A DNA stretch of 64,000 nucleotides from Panorpa germanica (GCA_963678705.1 OY783210.1:18043331-18107330); one strand, 5' to 3'. Counted from the first letter of the stretch, positions 34,275-47,293 are shown. Notes: generated by a model from the sequence alone, not told the origin. A program made the numbers and translations.

Positions 34275-34445
34275 ACTATTATAACCTTTAAATGAAATGT
34301 GACAAAATTTCATGACAATTCAACCATTAATTTATGAATTACAGTGGTTTCAGTGATACTACTTTTGTAATTTTCAAAACAATAGAATACTATAAAATTT
34401 GTGTGTTCATAAAGCATTGTTTTTTAATGGGAAAAAGTATCTTAA
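34275..34445 (+). mobile_element. Mariner-like 5' end fragment with transposase start
   Basis: TGTGACAAAATTTCATGACA, ACAGTGGTTTCAGTGATACT and ACTTTTGTAATTTTCAAAAC repeat the inner arm of the 27.5-29.0 kb element; then a frame reads EYYKICVFIKHCFLMGKS. The initiator ATG of the related copy is ATA here. Similarity ends after about 170 nt and no second terminus is found. The 74-codon frame 34334-34558 includes this piece. Confidence 0.7.
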
Positions 34446-35904
34446 GCAATGAAACATATGATATTACATTTTTTGACGTTAATAAAGTTTTACTTACAAG
34501 ATTAATATATCAGTACAAGATTTTCAATATCATTTGCTTTTATTTAATGACAATGTAACAGAATTATGTTACACTTTTGTAAATAACAAATTGTAACGTT
34601 AGGTAAAACATATTACGTTAAATAATACATAAGTTTACGTTTTGTGTTTTGTTAAATCAAAAAATATAAATGTTTTATAAAATCCCAGTTTTACTCATAT
34701 TTACGGATTCTATTATCTTGAATTGTTAACATATTAAAAAGAGAAAAGAGATACACATATGAACAGACCGTGTTAGAGCACTGGAGTACTCAAATATGAA
34801 TCCGACAAGCTAAACAAAACCGTGGATAATATTTTAAGCCTTAAATAAAACCCATAAATGTACCTCAAAAAGGTTTTAATAATAACACAGCGGCCGGGAC
34901 GGGATTTCTATATGAATCATTTTTAATGAAATATTTCTTTAGTGTCATTCACATACAAATACATAAGTGCTTTGGAATTAAGGTCAAATGTGTACACTGT
35001 ACAATATACATATGTTAACGTGAATCTGTGTTATTCAAAAATACTGATTTACACGAGTAATCCTATAGAAGCATTTATTTCATCGTATTTTATATAAATT
35101 TATAGGGTATTAAACATTCATGTTCTACAAATTCTTTCAATGTTATATTTTTATAATTATTTTTTTTTAATCAATATTTTATAATAGTATTATTGTTCGA
35201 TAAAATGAAACACTTAAAGTAATTATTAGACCCTATAGAGTGTTATTGATATTATGTATTTAATGTTTTTGTAATTGCTGCACTATGAAGTTAAAAGCTC
35301 ATTATAAATAAATGCCAAGAAATAGTGACGGACTACAGTAGAAAATATTGGGTGTATTCTTTCTTGATTGCACATACAAATTTTTATTCTTTAAATTCAC
35401 ATAGTTCGTCATTGGGGCTACCCAATCCATTTGTCTACTTGCCACTGAGATCAGTCCGCTACTGTCAAAAAAAAGAATTAATATCGTTCCCTTTTTACAG
35501 AAAGTTTTGCACTTTTTTGAAAAGTTTCTCTGAACGTTTAATATGTTAGAGTGAGATCCCAGAGCCGGCAGACATCACTTATTTTCTATAATGTCAAAGA
35601 TTGACAAGATAAACAAAATGTCTAAGATTGAGTATCAGGTAATCAAGGTTTATGTCTCACTCACTCTCATGCGCACGGATACTGCCCTCTTGCTCCTACT
35701 CATAGCGAAATCAAAATTGGGTCTGGGGGATGTTTGATCCCTTGGATCGGTCTATCATCCTATAAAACGTTTTAAAACAGTTGCTAGCTTATCACAAGCT
35801 AATTCATTAATGCCAAGGTTTATTTTTTACCTGAGATATGTTTGTTTCCTTTTATTCCCTTACTGCATTAATTGTAAATATTTTTTGTATAATTTAAATA
35901 AATT
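34446..35904. other. Non-coding stretch with a mixed-composition island
   Basis: 35550-35770 is GC-richer (GATCCCAGAGCCGGCAGACA, CTCACTCTCATGCGCACGGA, CTCCTACTCATAGCG) and looks like a repeat I cannot name. The 74-codon frame at 35325-35549 is unconvincing. Confidence 0.5.
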
Positions 35905-36050
35905 TAAATGTTTCCTATTCCGATGTTGAGTGTTATTACCTCTTTCTATGTTGGTAGTATTTGTGGTGTCGTGATCACATATATGTGGACCACATCGCTG
36001 CTTAATAACTTTATGATTATGTATGCACATAATCAATTTAACTTAATAAT
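35905..36050 (-). mobile_element. SINE-family fragment
   Basis: The plus-strand blocks CTATTCCGATGTTGAGTG, AGTATTTGTGGTGTC, CATCGCTGCTTAATAA and TTATGTATGCACATAATCAA line up in order with TTCCGATGTTAAATCCTA, AGTATTTGTGGAGTT, CGTCGCTGCCTAATAA and CATGTATGTACATAATCAA of 47340-47590. The tRNA-like head has decayed or been lost. A 64-codon frame over it (35908-36102) is incidental. Confidence 0.6.
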
Positions 36051-38269
36051 AACTAAACCCAGAAAATATATTTTTATTATTTGGATATACTTAATGTGTT
36101 AAATCCATTACTAATAGAAATATTTACTCACAGTTACTTAAAAATAACAAAAATATTCTGTAAAATATTATTTGTATTTATTGTAAATATATCATAAAGA
36201 TTTTCTCTTATTAAATATCTTTCTTTGCAAGTGCAACTTCATGAATAATTGCTACTAATTGCTTCACATTGCAACTCCTTAGCGATTTACTTTTCTAACT
36301 TGTTATATTAAAATCAATCCGCATTTTCTACATCACAGAAGGCGCCTTTAAGTCAGTTAACAGACAAATCATTTTTCAATTTAAATGCTCTCAACTTAAT
36401 GGAATAAAATTCTTTTACGATTTATTTCAAAAGAGATATTTAAAAGGATAATTCAAATGATATTCATAATGTCTTTATTTATTGTTTCTATCTCTGAGTG
36501 ATGTACAATTACAAGTGGAAGTTATGGATTTTAAATCTTGGTAAATAAGTTGAAGATATGATTTTATGTCTAAGTGTGGGATAGTGATTAATTATTATCT
36601 TGGTAAAAGATTCTCTGAGAATAATTTTATTTATAAATAATTTGAACGTTTTTTTCATTTTTTATTATTTATTTGATTTTGGATTGGGATACTTTTAAAT
36701 AAATTTCTTAAAAATAAAACAACTTTACTTAAATTTGTACATAATAAACTTTACGACTATTTACTGATAAAAGTGTTACAAAGAATTTATTTGTAATCAA
36801 AATGGATAGGAATTTATGACTTATTATTAAAACGAATTAAGTATTTATTAAAAACACTGTAATTAGCTTATTTAATATGTAGAATTATTTCGATCACTAT
36901 TATTTTCGTCTAAAACAAACACCTATTTATGTAATTAAATTTCTTACAATGTTCATTATTCAAAAGTAAAATACCGACATTCTATATATGCTATCATATA
37001 TTCTTACATAAGAAAAACAGGCTATAAATTGCTATATTCAAAGTTTTGGACGCTATAATTATAGAATATATTTAACATCATATGTGAAGAAATAACGTAA
37101 TGTATTATTTAATGAAAATAGTAATATATTGAGAAACATGTATATATACACGTAAATTATTTATAAATAAAAGTATTAAGATTTCTTATCAATAATATAT
37201 CACTTTTATTTTTAATTTTGTAATTACTATTTTTTAGGTTCTCTTTAGAACGAAATATGGCGAATCAATAGGAGCTGATTGTTTGGTATTTTTAATAAAA
37301 CGACCAAACAATTTGGCTGCAACTTTTGAATGAATGATTTACAACTGGCGCCGGTTTCTCGGCGTGTAAAACTGCTTATGTCAATGCAATATAACATATT
37401 TTCGTAAATTTGTTAACGTTAATAAACCTAATATTTTATAAATGTATAACTTTACATTAAATAATTCATATAACCTCTAACGCAGGTTTTCTAGAATCAT
37501 GAGATGACATTGAAATAGAGCATGTTTAAAAAGTATTATTCATATAAAAAGTACTTAGAAATTTAAATCGATACATAGAGCCACGTCATGTTTATCAATT
37601 AAATAACAGATAAACCATTTGACAGATAGTACACCTTAAATATTTAATTTAATGTAATTATATTCCCTCAACCATAAAAAAAATATTACTTTTAAGTTAA
37701 AGTTCTAATAAATGTCTAGCCAGTTATAATAATAGAACTTTTTTACTGTTAGTCGTTTTCACTTAATAAACTATTAACCTAATTTAAGGGAGGCAACACT
37801 CGTATATCATTCGGGTAGCACATAAAACTGACTATTGATAGTCATTATATCTAAAGCTGTTATACTTGTACACACGGCTGGTGTACAATAGTGTTCATTG
37901 TCTATAATGTTATGGTAATCAAACCACCCCCATCCCCGTGTTATCACCACCCACAATCTATGTACACCTCTTCCACTCCTTTACATAATAACGCGATGCC
38001 TGATTATGATTAGTGTAGCATGATATGACGTCACAACTTATGCGATTCATGTTACAGTTATGTTTTGTATTTAATTAATATTTAAGATAGTGGATGCGCA
38101 ATTATTCAAATAAGTAGGGTTATTAATAGCTTAAGAAACTATATACCTTTGGAGAGAAGTTTTAGGGAGTAACTGAAAGTTCCGCCCAGGTAATGTCACA
38201 ATTACATTTCAACATATTTTGATCCTCACTAAAATTAAATAAATCACAACTGGACAAGTTTCCTCTTCG
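36051..38269. other. AT-rich non-coding stretch
   Basis: Only a C-rich patch at 37922-37980 stands out. No gene seen. Confidence 0.6.
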
Positions 38270-38650
38270 TCACATTCTCTATTTTTTCTGTGCATTGTTC
38301 TTTCTCCAATTCTAGTATTGCCATAAATCCTTCGAATCGTTGTTCTGTTCTTTCCCTCTATTTATCTTATTACTACTCGTGTATATTTTGTTTCTTTTCG
38401 TCCAGTCTTTTTCAAAAGCTGTTCAGTTTTCCAACTGAATTCCTTCCTCTTTCGCTTTCTTTCACTGCTTTGTTCTTTTCTCCACGCCTTTTATTTATTC
38501 CTCTCTTGCTCTCTCCTATCAACAATTCTTCCACGTTCTGTTCACTTCTCCCTACACCTACTCTTCATGTGAGCCCGCTTTTCACTTTTCATTCCCATTT
38601 ATCCTGTATGCTCTTTTCAAAAATCTTTCTTCGAAGCTATAACCTCGCGT
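38270..38650 (-). repeat. Purine-rich tract, copy 3 (pyrimidine-rich on plus)
   Basis: About 380 nt, strongly C/T-rich on the plus strand, with TTCTTCCTCTTTCGC-like runs. The family character is similar to the other tracts, but exact shared phrases are fewer, so family membership is less certain. The 124-codon frame across it is serine/leucine/phenylalanine-rich, as expected from C/T bias. Confidence 0.45.
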
Positions 38651-41354
38651 TCATTCTAATATAAATAAATAACTTATTCTTTTTCTTTTCTTAAGATTTA
38701 CTTATCATAGTAATATCGCCGTTAAGGGTTGATATTTGATGTCAAGACAGTTTGCTGTATCTTTGGGTTTGATTTCAAGACAATCGCTATATTTTTTGGG
38801 TTGTTATCAATGTAATTGAATATACGTTTTATAAATAGATATTCATTACCCAACTGAAAAAGTCGGAGGTCGCAAGTAGCCTATTCTACAAGACCCTTAA
38901 GCTCTTATCATACACGCAGTAATTAACTACACAAATTTAGTTTTATTAAAAACATTTTGTGAGTAATTATTTATCTCAGTTTAAATGTTAGCGCCTTAAA
39001 TATTATCATTTTAGTTTTATCAGTCTGACGTTGATGTATCAGTCGATACGCAGACGTAGAAATGAAATGGTGGACTTATAAAGCGACAATATTATTAATG
39101 TATTACATGTGTTAGATATTAAATATAAAATATGATTTAACTAACACTAACTGCTTTATTGATTTCATGAACTAAAATACCTTATATTTACATATACTAA
39201 TCGAAATATCAGTGCCAATCAATGCTACATGTGGCTTAAATAACAATTAATATGTTATATCTATTTAGAATAATTTATATTATGTTTTGATTGTAACAGA
39301 ATAGGAATTGTGGTACGTCAAAAGCACATCAACATATAATGCGTTAAATTATAACAATTTAACTAAAATTCATACATACATACATACAAATATTCGTGTA
39401 TATGTTAGTAGTAGGTAGACTAGGTAAGTTCCTATTGAAATCAATTCGTTATCTTGAAAACTTACACACAATGTAGGCTTTACAATGCCCTAAGGGGATG
39501 ATACAATCACCCCTCATTGATGAGTGGTGGGGATTGGGAGAGGGTGGTTCTGGTAGCTTTAGATTCCAATGGTTGAGTGGGTGGATGCCTGTTTTGCTGG
39601 TTGTTGTGTTGTTATGTACATGTTGTTGTTGAACGTCAAGGTTGTTACGTTTATGTGGTTGTTCAATTCACACATATGACGCCCTGAGGATATTCTCAGT
39701 ATGTCAGTTAACACACTATGTAGTGTCTAGAATGTGTTATCTATGACTATATGATATCAATGTCTATATTCTATCTATAGTCTAAAGTCGATAGTTTATG
39801 CCTATACTGTACAATGTATGGCATTTACATCATTTTATAAAACATATGTATTAATAGGTATTTACCATTTAGATTTTAATTTTATTTTATATAGTTATAG
39901 TAAGAAGATTGTAATTAATAAAGGCATATAAAAAGTTGTTTACACTTAATTAAATACTTTTTTTTTTCATTTCTTTCGAACACAACCGAATAAACATTTT
40001 TATTATAGTTTTTGACGTAAGACGTATCGTCTAGTCTCGCTTTACATATTTATTACACCACACTGCTACTACAACAGTATAGAAAAGAGATTAGTTTTTA
40101 CGCAGTTGATAACTTTAAGATAATAAACGTGTTCTACAGCTGGTTTAAGAGAGATTTAACCCTTTATCGGTTGCTTTTTAGTAGAAAACATACAAATACT
40201 TTTATTTTAAGTTATTATATACATTCTTAACAGGTTTCTTATAGATACGATAATAGCCATTTGTAATAGAACGGAAGTATATTTTACTTATTGTTATCCT
40301 TAGCAACTAATTGCTTTGAGAATACTTCAATCGCTTCACATTTTAAATGTTCTTATATTGTCAGCTTTGCCATCACGCAGCCGGGAAATTATAATGTTAT
40401 GAAACTTACCAGTTTTTAATCCATTTTACAATTTGTTATTTATACGTTGTCAAATCATTATTTTTAACTATACAAATTACTTAAATAAACGATGTTAATT
40501 AACGTGTTTTTCTTATTATTTTTCTGTAATGGTTCGCTAAAATAAACAATATAGGACTATCAGAAAATGTCATTTGTAAAAGTGTCAATATAATTACGAT
40601 GTAATATCTAAAAAGGAAGTATACAGCATAAATATTTTAGGAAATAAATTACAGTACATATATCCGTACATAATATTCCATCATTACCTCATTATATTTA
40701 TATTATTTCAACATTAACCTGAACATGACTTCAGATAATTTTGAAACAAATATAATGATACTCATCTTTTATTGACCCATCATGTCATATTGTCGTGAGA
40801 AAGAGATGAAACTAATATATTTTTAAATGTGTATGAATGAAATGCATATATTTCTATAATGTAATGTATACATTAGATATGCATTATTATATACATACAA
40901 TTTATATGTATATTAAGTTATCAACACCACTCGATCAGTGTTGACAAGGAATGTCGTGTCCTCCGTCCTTAGTCCTTTTAACATCATATAAACGTATAAC
41001 AGACCTGTACACGTACATGATACACACCCCCGTGCGCCCCCGCCCCCAGCGTGTACCTCATGCGGCTATGATATATGTGTCACTTAGTAAATTGTGTGTA
41101 TTGAAATATAACAAGAGATAAATAATGTGGTGGGTACGTTCACATCAAGATCTTAAACTGATATTAAAAGAAATGCTATTCAGGTGAAAAATAGTTTGTA
41201 AAGAACTAAATAGAAGTGAAATTTAAGTCAACTGAATTAAATCGTGTTATAGTGATCATATTTAACACATGTCTTGAATCGTATTTTTATGCTGTACGAT
41301 GTAATACATTATGTTTCAATATAACATAATTAGCAAGTATGTTTTCTTCAGTTC
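38651..41354. other. AT-rich non-coding stretch with GC-rich patches
   Basis: 39500-39640 is G/T-rich (GAGTGGTGGGGATTGGGAGA, TTGTTGTGTTGTTATG). 41020-41075 is C-rich (ACACCCCCGTGCGCCCCCGC). Neither codes. They may be regulatory islands. Confidence 0.5.
39370..39390 (+). repeat. (CATA)n microsatellite
   Basis: Four to five CATA units. Confidence 0.85.
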
Positions 41355-41358
41355 TTAA

Positions 41359-42064
41359 GGGGGTTCTCCCGTGTGACGGCCTGTTTCTTAACCATTTTTT
41401 GAGAATCCTTTTTGACGTCCAATGAAAAGATAGAACTTTGAGATTTTTATCAGTTATTTATTACTATTTCAAAAGTATGTAAAACAAATTGCTTAAAAAA
41501 AATTTCATTAGAACGTATCCAGTATCACTCTGAAGACACGTGCCTCAAAAGAAGAGGCGCTGACTTCGTCCACGATTTTGGCTGATTGGCTTATCAGAAA
41601 GAAAGAAAGAAAACGGCATTTTCATCTATAGACCAAAATACATGGAATGAACTAGAATCATTTGAAAATATTGAAAATTAAGTTTTTGGCAGACTTCTGA
41701 AAAAAAAGTTTCAAATTTTTTCATTTCATGACTTTTTCGTTTAGAAATAATTAGAAATACTCGGAATTTTTGGAAGAGTTTAGTTCATTCCGTGCGTCTA
41801 TATGTGCTGAGCCTATCCTATACATTTTAAGTGAATCGGTCAAACCGTTCTTCAAATTTTGAAAAACACAATTTTCAGAGAAACGCCTTTAAAGTTCCTA
41901 CCACTCAACTACGCGCTCCGAACATCTGCTTCTTCTAACTGCTGTGTCTATATAACGACTTCGAATTTTAAAAAATCACTTTACCAGCATATTCTACGAA
42001 TGTTAAGGAATAAATTTATGCAAAAAAAAACGATTTTTGGGACTAATCACACGGGAGAACCCCC
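41359..42064. mobile_element. TTAA-flanked non-autonomous DNA transposon B (706 bp)
   Basis: TTAA at 41355-41358 and 42065-42068 flank perfect 18-bp terminal inverted repeats GGGGGTTCTCCCGTGTGA (41359-41376; reverse complement at 42047-42064). The interior is AT-rich with one GC patch (GAAGACACGTGCCTC, GAAGAGGCGCTGACTTCG at 41530-41590) and a GAAAGAAAGAAAG run. It has no transposase. Because the junctions read CTTAAG on both sides, a 2-bp TA duplication with an AGGGGG start is an equally valid reading. The 69-codon frame 41859-42068 runs into the right terminus and is incidental. Confidence 0.85.
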
Positions 42065-42068
42065 TTAA

Positions 42069-43637
42069 GTCACTCGATAATGGTAACAAATAAACATTAT
42101 TTACAGAAATTTTGACGTAAACATACCTGGCTTGAACTCTATGTACTTGTTAGAATCATTAATAGTTGGAGAAAGTCTTATTCAAGCGAATCTAGTGGTA
42201 AATTAAAGGCTTGCGTTAATTTAAATTGTGGTTATATTTCGTACAAAAATAAATACTTGAGTTGTGTGCTTGATGAAGTTGTAATTGTGATTTTAGTTGT
42301 TGCCTGTAACTTTTGAATTTTGATTCATTAAATACGAATTGAAATATAAGATGAAATTTTGATAGTATCACAACTAAATGGAACTATTTGCTGTCCACTA
42401 AGACTACATTATCTTTTCATCCTTCCTAGAATGGACTGAGTGTATAAAGAAATAAGTTATTAATTATTAAAGTATAAATGATACTAAGAAGAGAGAATAT
42501 TTTACATTTCAAAGCTTAATGCATTTTTACAATAAAGTATATATTTATCAGCAATCTACTTTTCTACATCTGACACAAATTTAAAAGAAACTAATTTAGC
42601 ACTGTACTATAGTCGTAAATTATTCAAGAATCAATGTTTTAAACTGGGTCATACTATAATATCATTTTTATACTAACAAGTAAGGTTCGTATCAATAGAA
42701 ATTCACACTTCTTCTTCAATGACGATTTGATGATACCTTTTTTTTAATAAATATATATCTTGAAATAAGTCGTATTTTTTTATTGTTTCAGAGATAACTG
42801 AAATGAAATATGATAATAAAAAGAGGGTGAATATTCGTATAGCGCGTGGAACTGACTACTCATTACACATAAAGAACAGCAATTTTAAAAACGTTAAATA
42901 TAAATGTGTTTATATAATGAATGTTTAAAATTTTTAAATATTCCTTCCGTAAAATGAAAACTAATTTAAATATTATTCACTTTATAAATAATAAAAGAAA
43001 TTTTAACAAGTCATAGAGTTAATTATTTTTTATCTTGATTTCATATAAATAACTACTGAAATAATAGTTATTAAAAAAAAAACGATCATCCCACGCTATA
43101 AAGCGTGTTAATAATGAAAATATTTTACCAGTGACGTAGAATTATATAGGGTACCACTAGTGTAAACTTCGTTATTTAACCAGATTATTGCGCTGCAATT
43201 TTTCAATATCTTTTACTTCATTTATTTTGAATTTGAATTGTATTTTATGAAAAGTGAAATATATCAACAACACACTGACTGTATTATCTTCGGATTTTTA
43301 TTCTGCATTTCTTTAACTGATTTTTTACCTACAAGTAAAATTTATTTCTCCTACGCCACTGTATTCTATTAGAGCATAAAGCAGTATATTACCTAAACTA
43401 CACGGATCTCCTGCTGGTAATTGTCTAAATGATAAACTGGTGTTATTTAAATTAAAATATAACTCACTATGATACTTAACAATATTAAAATAGAGAAATG
43501 TTCTAGTTAGATAATAACAATATTATTTAATCAATATTTAATTGAGCTTTAAAAAACCGACAATAACAAAATACAATTATTAGTTCTTTCTGTGTAGTGA
43601 TAAATAAACGAACCTCTCAAAAAAAAAAGATTCCAAA
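42069..43637. other. AT-rich non-coding stretch
   Basis: It contains the possible exon at 42792; otherwise nothing recognised. Confidence 0.55.
42792..42928 (+). CDS. Possible terminal exon, about 44 codons
   Basis: The acceptor is very good: TTTTTTTATTGTTTCAG ends at 42791. Only the third frame is open; it starts ITEMKYDNKKR, runs through RIARGTDYSLHIKN and ends at a TAA near 42926. An AATAAA-type signal follows at about 42988. An internal donor-like GTGAAT lies after KKR. This fits a short last exon, but the region is AT-rich, length is modest and the protein is unrecognised. The strand is opposite to the better micro-exon candidates. Confidence 0.2.
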
Positions 43638-43728
43638 ATTTATTTAACGTCGACTTACTGCTCTGTTAGCAGCTTCCATAATATCAAAGTTTGACCTTAT
43701 ATCCTACATCAATATGTGTGGAGTCACC
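43638..43728 (-). mobile_element. SINE-family fragment, tail half
   Basis: It shares AATTTATTTAACGTCGACTT with the 47340 copy (AATTTATTTAACGTCGGCTT) and then looser matches (GCTTCCATAATAT, TGTGGAGTCACCC versus GCTTCATACTAT, TGTGGAGTTCTAGTCCC). It stops at a C-run, where another repeat begins. Confidence 0.5.
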
Positions 43729-43970
43729 CATCACCCCCCCCCACCCCCCGCGTGACGTAACACTTTTGAAAAGAAAATCTTACAATCTTATTTTGTTTGT
43801 TTGTTTGTTTTGATATTATTTTCCATTTTTTTCGAAAATATCAATTTCAATTTCAGTCAAATTTTAGATTAGATGTGACGTCACGAAACTTATAACTTCT
43901 CCCCCCTCCTTGTCACATTTTGTGGGCATCCTCCTCTCACTTCTGCGCGTGACGTAATTAATGCATTATA
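43725..43970 (-). mobile_element. Degenerate element with ATTAATTACGTCACG end
   Basis: On the minus strand it starts near GCATTAATTACGTCACGCGC, then GAAGTGAGAGGAGGATGCC, CACAAAATGTGACAAGGAGG and a GTTTCGTGACGTCACATC palindromic block. At the far side is a C-run followed by GCGTGACGTAACAC. The end resembles the CCATAAATTACGTGAG terminus of the 29363 element, with GT/AC changes, suggesting a related Harbinger-type family. A (GTTT)4 run lies inside (about 43795-43810). Confidence 0.4.
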
Positions 43971-46900
43971 AGTGATTTATTCATAAATGAAGTTAGAAGC
44001 GACTGTTTCTAATTCATTATCTTCCTGACTACTGCTAAATAGTTTTAAATGAACGATTCATTTGTGGGTGGCTTAGAATCCATTAACTAATTTTACGATC
44101 ATCGATTACGAAATACCTTAAATACCTTTTAAAGTATAAACACTATTTGACAAGGGTTTCTATTCTTTTAAAATATATTATCCTTGTCATTTCTTGTGGT
44201 CAATCGAATTGTTTCTCTTTTTTTCTTATTGAATTCTTTTTAAGATTTAACAAAGTTATTGATGTTTTTAGGCACCTTTTTAAAACGAATATAAGGTAAA
44301 ATCTTTTAACCTTTATTTTATTTTTAAAATCTCGCATCAGAATTCGAGGTAGCTCAACACAGCGCTCTATTAAGATAAAGATCATCTAGACTTGTGTTTA
44401 TAGTGTTTAGACATGTCTTGGAGAGATATAATACAGCTTATAGTTTATACAGACGAAGACTCAGACGCAGACGACGCTTATCAAGAAGACTTTGAAAAGT
44501 TGAGAATTTATACACATCAGAAGTGGGAACTGATAAAACATTTGGAGATTTATTATAGGAAACGTATTGACTTTAAAATACAGTACGTTAAGTAATTATA
44601 GAAATGGTTAAATATTGATTGTTGCAGCAAATAATACTGATAGATTAGAACATTCAAAAATTGGAAAATAATTCATATATTAGAAATGAATGAATCAATA
44701 TGATGAAGTGGTTTCATCCGCATATTTCCATTCCCTTTTCTAAAGAGCTTGTTTAATATATGAGATACCCTTAAACAAAATATTAATATCCCTTTAGAAG
44801 GTAGATATTGTTCCGAGAAAAACATTTAACTTTTCATATATCATCAAACCTTTCGTTATTAGCTCGAGCACATAAACAATAAATTATTGACCTGAAATGT
44901 TATTGATCTCTAGCGCTAGAGTACGAGTATTTCCCTCTGAATTCTAAATCAGGTATTAGCCCTTAGCTGTTCAGTGGCCAAATCAGCTATTAGCTATTGT
45001 AGGTAGGTGTAGGTGTATGCTAGCTTTGAACAACACTTTCTATAATACAAGTTTCTATCACTAATAAACTTGACTGAAGTGAGGACTGGCTTTGATCGGA
45101 CATAGGTGAGATAACGAGAACAATCCTCTCTCTCCCTTCTCCTTACTACTTCTCAATCATTATCCCCCGTTCGCCACAGGACTTAACAACATAACCTTCA
45201 CAGTTTGGGGTTTAATTGGTTTAACCCCCGTGTTTAGTGGAGCGTTTCTTATCCCTTCTACGTTCTATACTTAACTTTTATATGCGGCTTTGGCTTTGTA
45301 CGAGTATGTACACTGTACACTTTCTTAGAGCTCTCTTTATTCAGCTATTAAGAGGGTCTTATACCATTAAATTGCATTGAATTTTAAATGAGATAACATA
45401 ATAGATAAAGAGTACTTTATCTTTTGGAGTACATTTACTTGCAGTATGCATTCTATTGGATGTTAACTTTGGTAGTATCGTGATAATGGTACACCCCAGT
45501 CGTTTATTATAATTAAATAAGAAGATTTAACTAAAATAACTTTATAATCGATTCATCTATAAAAAATACGCAAAACCAGTAGTCCAGGCCAGTCGATATT
45601 TTAGTCGTTAAAATATGTCAAACTTATCAAACTCAGGTTTGCCCGTTCATATCATATCATATCACATTCACGTTGGGACTTGGTTTGATTCCTAATTGCA
45701 TTTATTTATTGCCAAATTGGAAAAATATGCCAATAGGTTTAATGCCACATCTTAAAAAGTTCCAAGAGTTCTCGTTCCCATTTGAGCCCCAGTTGTTTTC
45801 TAACACTAAGATTAAATATTAATTTGGTAAAGCTAGTACTTCGATGGCTTCACAGATACGATGGCGAAAAGATACGCGAATCTGGTTAGTTATTATATGA
45901 AAAACAGTAAAGAATCTATGTCAAAATATCTAATGTTTTAGTTATAAAACAACTGATTAGCCTGACATCCGAAATTTGAAGTAGGTCATTACCACCCGGA
46001 TTGGTTTTTAAAGTATTTAAGGTATAACATTGATCCTCCCTAGGTAAGATTAAAGTTTCTGCTGATTAGTAACGGCATTATAACATATTTATACAAATCG
46101 TTCCAATATCTCGAAAACACAAAAATTGACTTGACCCCAATTTTTAATTAGGGTTCAACTAATTTTATATATATAGGGGTACATATAATTTGCGTTTCTA
46201 AATCAATTACACAATTATTTTCATTTATGTGTTGGCTATTAATGTGGATGTTAATATTTTTAATACACTTATAATACATAAATAATATTCGTTGTCAATT
46301 GTTACTCTGTACATAATAAGACCAACTGTATCTCGTGACTATCTGGCAACACATTTTCGTTGTAAATGCACAGCCGAACTTTTAAAGTAAAATAATTGCT
46401 TACATATGTTTTTTCATTTTGTAAATTATGACGATAAAATTTCAATTTTACACTTCCAACAAATATTCCCTTATTATTTTCTTGTAGTTTAAATTTATTA
46501 ATTAATTTATTATATAAAAAACGTATTAAGGTATGTAATATTTCTGTTATAAAATTGTAAGAAATGATATAAACATTTTTATCATATAGTTGCTTAAGAA
46601 ATAAGCGCTTTAGAAATATAGAACTTTAATAACGAACTCTTTACATTAATTTTTGAAGTTTTTATTAAAAATATAAAGGAAAATGTTGACAAGCATTTAA
46701 CTTACGTCGTGATATTTTGTACAACGTTTTAATAACATGTCTATTTATAAATAAATTAACACATCACATCTTAATGAGTTATTTTCTTGAAGGAAATGGG
46801 AGGAGAGAAGAAAATACAAATAATTATAAGTTAAAAATAACGAAAAAATATTGAAGCAATTTATTATTTTTATATAATAATTTATATAGTATTTTAATAA

Positions 46901-47204
46901 CTGACACTTAATTAAAGAGTTACTGCGGTGTTGTTAATTACAATCTTATCCAATTCTTTATTTCCAATAATGGTATATAAACTGATTTTCTATGAATTTA
47001 TTCATTTTTATATTTTCGTGTATTTCTTGTTATATAATTTTGTATGTTAATTGAAACGAATCTAAATTGTGTAAAGAAAGCTTAGTTCGGTTTAAATGAA
47101 CCGAAATAATTCTAATAGTCTTATAAAAACCTTCCTAAAATACTCTTAAGAAAAAAAGACTCTTGAGAAGGATGAATCAAATAATACTTCTATAACAAAA
47201 AAAA
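43971..47204. other. Non-coding stretch with scattered islands
   Basis: It includes the 44413 frame. 45110-45260 has a strong C/T tract ending CGCCACAG and then GC-rich sequence. 45648-45664 is (CATAT)3, followed by a B-box-like GGTTTGATTCC at 45673-45684 that could mark another SINE. Confidence 0.5.
44413..44595 (+). CDS. Small acidic open frame, 60 codons, unknown
   Basis: The frame starts MSWRDIIQLIVYTDEDSD and continues with a short acidic patch, then a lysine/tyrosine-rich helix-like half ending KIQYVK. It is richer in G+C than its flanks, mainly because of an imperfect GAC/GCA trinucleotide run around 44451-44478 that encodes the acidic patch. An alternative reading is an exon starting after the TTTATACAG acceptor at about 44450. 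No signal peptide, membrane segment or known motif is visible. Codon content looks more protein-like than most frames here, but the trinucleotide run could create that impression. Function unknown; I am unsure it is a gene. Confidence 0.27.
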   Translation: MSWRDIIQLIVYTDEDSDADDAYQEDFEKLRIYTHQKWELIKHLEIYYRKRIDFKIQYVK

Positions 47205-47293
47205 CAAGGGTGTCCCAAAAAATGTATAAGTGATCATAACTTTCTGAAAGTTATAGGCATTCAAATTTTGTATACATTTTTTTGGGCACTCTG
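47205..47293. mobile_element. Small palindromic MITE (about 90 bp)
   Basis: The left end CAAGGGTGTCCCAAAAAATG and the right end (reverse complement) CAGAGTGCCCAAAAAAATGT are inverted repeats of about 23 nt with a few mismatches, enclosing AT-rich sequence with its own ACTTTCTGAAAGT palindrome. The RGGGTGTCCCAAAA start is frequent in insect mariner-type MITEs. Target duplication unclear. It sits 47 nt from the SINE at 47340. Confidence 0.6.

Noticed and set aside
38290-38664. 124-codon plus-strand frame
   Set aside because: Serine/leucine/phenylalanine-rich translation of a pyrimidine-biased tract, as in the other four tracts.
41859-42068. 69-codon frame ending at the right end of element B
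   Set aside because: Its C-terminus is the terminal inverted repeat; no family recognised.
43733-43748. C-run taken as a telomeric or assembly artefact
   Set aside because: It is continuous with repeat sequence on both sides and resembles G/C-runs inside the other Harbinger-like element.
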